In this document: positions 41,801 to 51,800 of the stretch, piece after piece
Position numbering within the stretch: position 1 is the stretch's first letter
Layout: every line of letters starts with the position of its first letter
Source: Lethocerus indicus
Taxonomy: Eukaryota; Arthropoda; Insecta; Hemiptera; Belostomatidae
Reading direction: 5' to 3'
Assembly (NCBI GenBank): GCA_019843655.1
Contig: JACDQD010000011.1
Span: forward strand, 5,560,604-5,624,603
DNA length: 64,000 nt
Notes under the pieces: generated by a model
Told to the model about the DNA's origin: nothing
The model's database searches: none
Seen by the model: only the letters and a program-made list of their open reading frames with translations
Position numbers and translations under genes: made by a program

Positions 41801-44800
41801 GGTATGTTTTCAACGGGTTATAACCGTGTTTTTTACTGTATTCAAGAGGTTATATTTCTTGGGCCTTTTTATTCCTTTCAAGAGGTTATAACCGTATTTT
41901 TGTACCATAGATTCGTTGTGTTTTTCTGTCTCCTCCCGCCGGTTTGGTCTTTCGCTAGACCGGGGGGATCGGGAGGAGATAGAAACACACGAAATCTACG
42001 GTATTCAATCATATTAGTTATAGGCACAATTGGTGACAAGGCCGGCAAGGTGAAAGAAGCCACCCCAAAGATGGTACCAAAAATAAATTCGCGTTATCGT
42101 ATTAGGATAGTTCGAAAAGTTGTTGCGTGTGTTGCACTTTGTGGCGAAGGGGGACTGCGAGTTAGGGTAGGGGGGGCCTGAGCCAACGGGCTTTAGGGCC
42201 GCGATCGGTCGCCAGTGATCGGGCGGCTTACTTGTTCGACAACAGCGTGTATCTCCTGTTCGACCTCTTGCCTGTGCGGCGAGACGACCCTGGAGCCGGC
42301 GCTCTGGAGGAGTATCGCCGGGTTGATGAGTGTCGGGCCGGTGTACTCCTGCAGTTCGGCGCTGAGCGGCCTCGGCAGAGTGTGAGGCAGGTTGAGGCTC
42401 GGGTCAGTGCTGCTCGGTCTGCTGCTCCCCACAGGGCTGGTCGCACCCTGCACCCCGCTGCTCTCTCTGCAACACACACATTACATACTTTAGTATAAAA
42501 CATATACATTTCTCAAATTATATTTAGTGGCAGTGCGATTTGATAACACCAATTTACATTTGACGGAGAATCACATCATTGATGGATGGTGGCCCTGTAA
42601 TGCCTGAATTTTTACTGTAGGTTTGTGATGTTTCTGTCTCCTCTCGCTGGTTTGGTCTTTTGCTAAAGAAAATTACTACTAAGACTCCTCGACTACAGAT
42701 CAAAACTATCACTCTCGAACAAACTATTAATGTACAACCGCGTACTGAAACCTATCTGGGCCTACGGAATCGAACTGTGGGGATCCACCGAGCCGTCTAA
42801 TTTTTATAGACTCCAATCCGTGCAACCCATAATCCTTCGTAAAATTACCAACGCCCCACCGTATGTCTCTAACAGAATAATTCACAATCACCTAAAAGTC
42901 CCGTTCGTTCGAGAATTAGCAGCTTCCCGGTTTAAATCCTTCTAATCCAAACTATCCCTTCGTTCCGATCCCTTAATTCGACAACTTTCCTCGCTTCACT
43001 TTCCCGAAAATCCCGTGCGTCGCCTAAAGCGGAAATGGCCACGCGATTTCCTTACCACCTGAGTAAGGGCAGGAGCGGGAGTACCATCATTGGGTGGCTT
43101 CTCCTTCGAGGGTTAAGTGAGTGAGTGTCAAGTGAGAGCACTGTCACTAGATACAATCTAAAAAAAAATTGTAGTTGTGACTATACCAATAAATAAAAAA
43201 GAATATCTGTTATGTGGTCTGCGAGGCGTTGGGATACCGTAGATTTCGTGTGTTTCTGTCTCCTCTCGCTGGTTCGGTCTTTTGCCGGATCGGTGTCGGC
43301 CGCTCGCTATCTTCAGTAGCGGTGGTGTTAGTCACTTTGGCACTTTGTGGCACTTGTACCGTGTGGACAGTACAAGTGACAGTGACATTGCAGTCACTGA
43401 GGATGCCCAAAAAACATCCAATCGACAAACATCCGGTCAGGCGAAAGACCAAACCAGCGAGAGGAGACAGAAACACATGAAATCTCCGGTAACCAAAATA
43501 TACTTGGTACGCTTTTTGAAATCAACCAAATGTTCACATTTCGTGGATTTATAATACTTTTTTAACTTTATTTTTTTTGCACAATAAACATCGTTGTGAT
43601 AAGGTTCAAAGGATGAAGAAACGCCCATTGATGGACACGTCCTGCCCAGTTGTCCAGACAGCGTAGATCCTCGGATCGACAGATTCGATGAGTGGATTAG
43701 GATGAGCGGAAAGGCGGTAATGAAATTTATGAAACCGAGATTTTATGACTTGGTCAGACTATAGGTATGTTGAGGTCGTGGTGAACAGTACGATTGGAAA
43801 CATACCGGGGAGCATTGGGGATAGTAAGGAGTATTGAGCAGCGGTGGATCCCGGATTTATAATACAAGAATAAAAAATGCACCTTCATTACTATATCATT
43901 TTTCATCTTATTTAATTACTATATAAAAAACGAACTGAAAACTTATTTTATTTGTGATATATAATACAAAATTTATTTTTTATAATTTTAATATATACCG
44001 TAAAATGTTAAGTGAAACTGGATTTATTCTTGAATCTGTCTCTTTATTTTGGCCAGGACGCATTTAAATCCTAGGTCGTTGTACATACGCCTATTCATTC
44101 GAAAATTAATTAAATGGCATTAAAATTTCATTTCAGATACGTAAATTAAAGTATCTATGCACGTGAATCCGATTCTATGCTGGCCCGCAACCTGTGCTAT
44201 ACAGCGCCGTGTAATGCCCTGATACTCAGCCCGCACTACACTACAACTGTGCGGTATTGCCTATAACCATTTGTTCTACAGCAATAGGGAATTTTTTTCT
44301 TTTCGTGTTAATGTTAATTATAATATTATTTTCGGAGACTATAAATTTACTAGTTAATGACGATCTATATATTTAACTGTATTTTTAATGAAATCCGTTG
44401 AGAATGTTTCGAGGCCGGATCTAATGTGATCCGAAAAATGCGTTTGTTATTCGTAACACAGAATAAACACAGTTATATATACAAAAGCGCCGTTTCAGTT
44501 TCGAACCATTACGCGGGTACCGCGAGCGCCACTTTATAGTTTTATTGAAGGGAACGCCATTTTCTACTCCGGGATTTATTTCGTCTGGGAAGAAAGAAAG
44601 CCGGGTAGGCGCCACTTTGAACATTTCGATCTATTTCAGGAGTTCAAACAAGAATCTAAAAATTGAATAAAATGAAACGGAAAAAAATCAAACCTCTGGA
44701 TAACGAGTTTGATGCTGTTACCCGCATTCTTGAACAGCATCTGGGCGTCCTCGTGCCTGATGTCGCGGGCGTCGTAGTCGCCGATCTGGAGTACGACATC

Positions 44801-45744
44801 GCCGGGTTTTACCAGTTTATCGGCCGGGCTCCCCACCTGAAATTAACGGGTAAAACTTCAGTAAACTTCAGTATAGTTAAACGTCCGGATAACTCTTCTC
44901 GTCCTCGGTATATTAACATTTATTCGAGCTAATGTACCAAATACAGAACACGATTACTTTCAGCGAAATTTGAAATGCCAAATTATATTACTACATTTTC
45001 AATTATCTCTGAAGAAATCAATTTTCAAAAACTAGCTTTTTTTCAAAATATTTTATCTAAGGCCATGGCCACCAAAAATATTTCAAGAAGGAAGAGGTTT
45101 AAAGAGATCGTAGGCTTAGTTATTTTTTCTCCGACTTCCTTAATAACAAGCGGTCCTCAGAATGGCCAATCCCTTTTATTTTAAATTCTATCTTGACTAT
45201 TCATCTCCTTCGGAAAGGACCTTTCCCTCGGGTTGCCTCAGCCGTACCATTACCAATTTTTCTGAGGTATCCCCCTAAAGAAATATTCCCGTAATAGCAC
45301 CGGAGGGAGTAAAGAGTTATCCTTCCTTCTTTCGGAATTCAGGCCGTCCGTTGTTGCGACACAATACTGTGCAATCTGCGATGATATTATATCTCGATTT
45401 GACCGAGGAAGCGAAAAACGTCCGGTAGTAAACAGAACGGAGGCCTGGTCTTGCGGATGTTTACGCTGTTGGGGGCGGGGAATTTTCATTCACCGATCGC
45501 TCGCGCTTGTTTAGACCGGGAATCTATTCGGATCCTCTTGGATAGGATTTTCCGGCAATTAAACAACACCGCGTTGCCGCTTACACTTCGATTACACTTG
45601 GCGATTCCCAGAGAAAAAAAACTTGAATGTCTATATGTCTTGTCCTTGTAGTGGGATTATTATTGTTTTTTTAAGTATAAGTCTTTCTTGGTTGGGGGGG
45701 GGCGTGAAAACAATAACATTCTCAAAACACTAAAACGAGGATAA

Positions 45745-45803
<59 letters not shown>

Positions 45804-48800
45804 ACAACAGTACACGAGAAATAAGTGACAGTGCAAATAGGATGCCCCACAGGCATCTAACGTGCCAAAGAGACCGACAATGCTACTGAAGATGGCGAGC
45901 AGCCGGTCTAGTGAAAGACCAAACCTGCGAGACACACGAAATCTACGGAATTCCAACTCCTTGCAGACCACAAAAAACAGGTATTCAGAACTGGAATCCT
46001 GCGCACTTTTAAATAACCGAGTAAAAAAATGGAAATTTTTCGTCTTTACCGCCAACTACGATGAGTTGAAAATCCGGATTCCAAGCGATCTGGAAATCTG
46101 TGTAGGCATTATCTGAAAGTTGATAAGGGGCGTGACCGGGGCGGCGTTGCCGATGCTAATAATAAGCGGGCGGGGCAGCTCCAAGTATTTATACATCTAG
46201 AGGCCGGGGCCCAAGTTTCCAAACCAGGGACGGCCTTACGCAATCCAGTTCGGTTCGAACTGGACATCGGCACCATGTATACCATCCGTATTGCGGTTGG
46301 CGAGAAAAAGTCAAAGCCAAAAATGCCTCTCGATATTCGATTGGGTCAAAAACTCCATGAATTTGATCGATAGGAATTGACCCGGTTGAGCGTAAAAGAG
46401 AGGGCCAATAAATCCAGTTCCAAAACGAACAGTTGAATGCAATAACTTCAAGAAATTTGTGGCTTTGCCACATGTTTATTCCCAATTGTCGGGAATGCCA
46501 CTTGGGTTTTTGGAAAAGCCGAAGCCGTTCTGGCTTAGTCATTAAATAACAGATGGAAGACCCCAAATGAATTCTAATGGATATATCCGTGTTCCCACTA
46601 TACCATTTTATGTGAAAAGTGTGTTGGACTGACGACTACAGACGAATCACCACCATATTATTATGATATTCTTGTAAATTTAATTGGCCCACGGAAATTT
46701 ATAACGCGAAAATTTCAATTCACTTTTTCATGAAAACGACTAAACAATAAAGTGCGTATTTGTACTAAGTATCGCAGAACTCACCCAGACAATTTAAACG
46801 ATCTTCAGAGCGCGCAATGCACCGACCGCTATATTGCCAACGGGCTATTGACGATGGCGGGAAGACGAAACCCGTCTGGCCTAGGTCCAAATAAGCGAGC
46901 GGATATTCGAGAAAATGATGCACACCAATAGGAGATATTGCCTTTCTCTCGTCGGTATATACGACTAAATGTCATGTTGTTTAGTACGCCTCGGTATAAT
47001 AGCGCATTAGGTACTTGTTGATCGCGATCGACGCCTCTCGGCTGTAAGATATTTGGCGCGTGATCTCCTTCTGTCTTTTATTGATGAATCTATGCCTTCC
47101 CTTCTCTAAGTGTTCTGACCTACTTCGCCCATTCTCTTATAATTCTTTCGGCTGAGCCGACGCTTTAAAAACAGGGTTTATATATAACCGAACTACTTGA
47201 TCTGGAGGCGGATGGCAACCGGAGATAAACTGTCGCGTTACAAGTTTTAATAATGTCATTTTTTTATAGCATATCTTCTAGTACATTTATCATTCTGTTC
47301 ACGAATACGGCATATGATAGTTTCTACAAAAAATAGAAACCATTGACGAACAACCGGCATAACGTATTAACATGCTAAATTGTCACAGGTATCGTTGTAT
47401 ACCTCTCCGGGCGCATTATTGGTAATAATAAACATAATTAAAAACACCATTCTGAAAATTCACGTGATGAGTGTAAATTTACAAGAATATCATAAATACT
47501 ACTACACTATCTGCTAGGTCTGTAGCATAACTGAGCTCAATTCCAGTCCGAAATAAATCTTCCGTTTGAGCTTCGCTCGCGTCGCGAAGTTCTCCCATTT
47601 TAAGTTTAAGTATACTTTCGATTTTTTTTTTAGAATTTCCCACAACAAAATTTACCGCATGACTCATTTCCCGGTGAATCATTTCCTGATTCACTTCCGA
47701 GAATAAAAATTCGACTCAGACGCTGGGGGCGCGCGCGTTTTCGCGTTCGGGGGGGATCCCCGATATATCTCCTACGGCCGAAAGTCGAGTTGAATATATG
47801 AAATTAAAATCGGATATGACGAAGAAAATTGATAAAACCGGCCGTTGAGCCGGTTCCAACTGGGACCAGCTACTTGCGCAACGTTTATAGATTGCGCAAG
47901 CCCCCGCCGGTTGGAATAAAAATAGAGACGCACCGAACAATATGACTGCTCTGGGTTGGAAGTCATCAATTCTTGCGATATACGCCCCCATATCTGCAAT
48001 TCCGAAGACGCCCCTTGATTTAAAACGGAAAGGAATCGAAGTGAAATTAACATCTCAAATTAATTGAATAAAAAAAATCTTCACTTCAAAGAATACCTCA
48101 TTTGAAGTCGGTTAAATAAATACAAAAGGGTCTCGTATTGTGTTTCTCGGTTATGATGACATTACCGAGAGCTAGACCGCAATGAAATTGGCCGTCGGAT
48201 GTATTTTTGAACATTTCTTTGGAGTACATTCAAGAACACTTATGAAAAAAAACAAAAAAACACATAATAAACGAAGACAGTTTGGCACATTGTCTCGAGT
48301 AAGTTCTGCACTCGTAGCACGTCCTAGAGCGATTATTCAATATTATTGTGTAAAATCGTATATTTGTAATGGGAGAAATTACACTGTAGTACAACGAAGA
48401 AAATAGATTAGCTCGTGTTTTAAAATACTATAAAAAATAATATGAAATGAAGTTATTTCGGTTCAACATCAAATTATGTTTCCCCATTTTTGTTATTTCC
48501 ATTCACTCGACGTAAGTTTAATACTATTTTAGAATACCTGTTTTGTGGTCTGCGAGGGGTTGGGATACCGTAGATTTCGTGTGTTTCCGTCTCCTCTCGC
48601 TGTTTTGGTCTTTTGCCAGACCGGTTTCGGCTGCTCGCCACCTTCAGTAGCGGCGTTAGTCACTTTGAATGTCCAGAAAACCTTCCAAAGTGCCAGAGTG
48701 ACTCTAACGCCGCTACTGAAGGTGGCGAGCAGCCGAAACCGGTCTGGCAAAAGACCAAACCAACGAGAGGAGGCAGAAACACGCGAAATCAACGGTATTT

Positions 48801-51800
48801 AATATTATTGTGCAACATATCCCCAACTGGTCTAATAATGGTAATGTGTGCCTTGTAAATTCACCTTGCTGAGGAATTATCCCTAGGTGGTAATTCGACG
48901 ACAATTCAAAACAAAATAAGGCTAATAATTTCGTATATTGTTAAAAGATGCGTAAATTTATTTTCTCGTGTTTAAAAATTAAAGAAAAGTGTTCGCTATT
49001 TGGGTCGCCGTTGTATTTTAAAGGGGAAAGAAAATGCCCAGCCCCATGAATCATTCTGCGGACTGCGAAATAAGAGGTGATGATTAACCGGGGTTAGACA
49101 AGACTAAAGGGTACGGGAACAGCTGAAGCCCCTCGCGACAGCTCGCTCTTCAACTATTAATAGTTTATTGCGTTGCTTTAGTTCTGTCGTACCCGACCAG
49201 TACCGGCTGAACAACAATAGATACCAGGTCCCCGATTCAGAATTGCGAGGCGTCATTACCAACATTTAACTGGGAAATTATAATATTTTTGAAGCAATAT
49301 TATAATAATTTGGACAGATCCTCTATACGGCAGTCGAGATTACAAGTAACTATAGAGAAAATTGGGTTGAAATTCAAGATTTAGGGGAGAACTCAATGAA
49401 AAATAAATATGGATTTATCTGTCTAATTTGAACAGGACAGCAAATTATGAGTTTATATTATATCTAATATAGAATAATTGGAAGGATATTAAATAAATAT
49501 AACAAAATATTTCCCGTTTCGTCATTCTGTAATTCCAACTCAAGAATGGTGTGTTACCGACTTTGAGCTCACGTACGATTTACAATTTTATCAATAATTT
49601 TTATTATTCGCGCATTCCGAACCGCGCTCTGGACGCTTCAACGCTTCCGGTAACAGAGCGCGACACCATCGCCAAATAGCCCCGCGGGTTTTTCGATAGA
49701 GTTCAGCACATTAGCCCGAAACTTTAATGTCACCCCCTATTAAGGTCCTATTGAATAAACTATTTATGTTTTCATTCGCCCGGAATCGATATATTGAAAC
49801 ATTTTGAAGGAAAGCAATGGAACATTTTTCACGTAGGACCAATCAGAAGGAATATTGAGAAGGAAGATCCTAGGACCAAATAAGCTGGCTGATGAACTTA
49901 CAAGTGATGATAACCCACAAATTCTAACTTGTACCTTAAAGTAGCGCCTGAAGTATTTCAAACGAGCCAAAATACGCCGATAATTAATAAAGCCATCGAA
50001 CAGTCTTATTTTTAAATTTGTCTGTACGGAGACGTCATCCTTGAACCTCCTCCACCCTCCGCCCGTTTATTAATAATTCTTCTTGTCCTTTGTGACCCGC
50101 CGTGAACCGCCATTATATATAGAGGAGACACCACTAATATCCGTTCACTGGCTCGTCATCAAATAGGCGGGGTGAAGAAAAATTCGTTTTTCGGCCCGCC
50201 CACCTCCGGGCTACGTGTCGTCACGAAATCCGGAAAAGGGAAATTTCCTCGATTTTCCGAAACCGTCTTCCGTTCCGGGGAAAATGTCGGCTAGGACGGA
50301 ATTTTAAAAAGGCCGGGGTATCAATCCCGTTGGAGGCGAGCCAAACCTAACGATGATCCAACCCCCCACCACCCCTCTGTCCCAGGATATCTTTCTGGAC
50401 TTCAGACGTGGCTACGTGGGCCTATAAATAAATAATTTATTGGAACGCTCCATTCCGCTAGTTGTCGAGTCAAAACACTCGAGACGTGATCTACGCCCTA
50501 CTGACGCCATGAGACTGGGTTCTAGAGAGACATATTGTCAGCAGGTTGAAAAATACTAATACACGTCAAAATATTTCGCCCTAAACAACGACGATAGAAC
50601 AATCCGTGTTGTATTATTCAAACGCATAATGCGGAGTAATAAAGAATTTCGCCTTGAACAATGAATATCCAATTTTGTCCTCGCGATAACAAAATTTATC
50701 GCATTTACTCCCGTTTAACGATGTTTGGCAAGCGTCCCGACGCCGGTCCAATTAAGATTAAGATTCTTTTAAAAAGACTCGTTGTAGAGACAGAAGAACC
50801 CAATTGCGATGATCTTACTAACCCTTCGCTGTAACCGAAAAGGAATATTTGGTTATAAAATATTTATTTATAATTCGACAAAAAATAAGTTAAAGTATGA
50901 CCGTAGTGAGATTTGCAAAACCGTTCCTTTTTCTACTTTATTTTCTTGAAAAGAATGCTAGACAATATCACAAGTACTCAACAACCTTTATATGGATTTA
51001 ATATTGCCGGAATATTTCCCGTCTAGAAAAAGACACGTCCAACGGGAACGATCGCATCTGGAAACCGGATAGTTGAACAGTCCGAGAGCCGGCCAATCAA
51101 AACAGGGTTGAGGAACATATCACCGTCGGGGAGTTGGTTGTGGGGAGGTGCAGAGTGTTGCCAATGCCTTGCCAATGCCGGCAGATATGGCAACGGGCCA
51201 GCGGTCAATTGGGCACGGGAGGAGACGTTGCCCAACGCCCAGAGCCCAGAGGCCCTGCATTAACACGCTCCAGATATCCTCCCGTCGTGAAACAATATTA
51301 ATCGCCCGATCGGCCGATATTCAGGACCGAAAGGGCGCTTTCTGAATTGGCATTAGGGAGAACGAAACCGATATGAATGAGAAATAAAATCCGAAAGTAA
51401 AATAAGGGATGAAATAACCTCGCCCCACTACTGCGGTAGGACACGAATATATTAAATTGGGGTTTATGTATGTGTAAAGTAGAAGAGTTTTCCGCTACTA
51501 CAACTTGAATTATCCGCTACTTATCAGGAAGTTACTAAGTTCCGCTGGGATCGCGTAATACGGTGAGAAGCTCGGTTAGTTCGGGCCCTCCCGACCTTTC
51601 GAAACCCTTACCCGGTTCCATCATCAGCGAAAACCTTTCCACTGGAGCTCGCTCGGGTGATTCGTAAACAGTGGAAAAATCTCGGACTACAGGTTCTTCC
51701 CGCAATATTACGCGATTCCACCGTAAGTTCGTTAGTGATAATTAATTTAAGATATGATTAGTCAATTTTATTAATTATCGAAGATAACTTTACCCTCGTG

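Larger units (their letters stand above)
23064..42231 (-). other. 19-kb Zasp intron loaded with repeats
   Basis: Apart from the candidate alternative exon at 28751-28810, this intron holds only repeats: MITEs, Jockey ends, foldback elements, duplicated blocks, microsatellites and a 13-bp minisatellite, each listed separately. Stretches such as 31.1-31.5, 32.2-35.7, 37.0-38.8 and 39.2-41.4 kb show nothing I can identify. Confidence 0.6.
44837..51793 (-). other. 7-kb Zasp intron splitting the PDZ domain
   Basis: It holds a (TA)n tract, two foldback copies and one half of a dispersed repeat. Other parts (46.0-48.5 and 48.8-51.2 kb) show no exon or element I can identify. Confidence 0.55.

Noticed and set aside
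41488..41891. Open frames of 111 and 130 codons
   Set aside because: They read through a foldback element, and similar peptides appear from both arms and strands; non-coding.
42232..42509. Open frames of 88-93 codons on both strands
   Set aside because: Shadows of Zasp exon 42232-42466 in other frames.
44663..44932. 89-codon plus-strand frame over the PDZ exon
   Set aside because: Antisense shadow of the Zasp PDZ exon at 44694-44836.
46189..46566. 125-codon minus-strand open frame
   Set aside because: Tryptophan- and arginine-rich with no recognisable domain, no phased splice sites and an intronic position; most likely chance or a decayed repeat.
48529..48858. Open frames of 81-87 codons on both strands
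   Set aside because: Mirror translations of the near-perfect inverted arms of the 48537 foldback copy.
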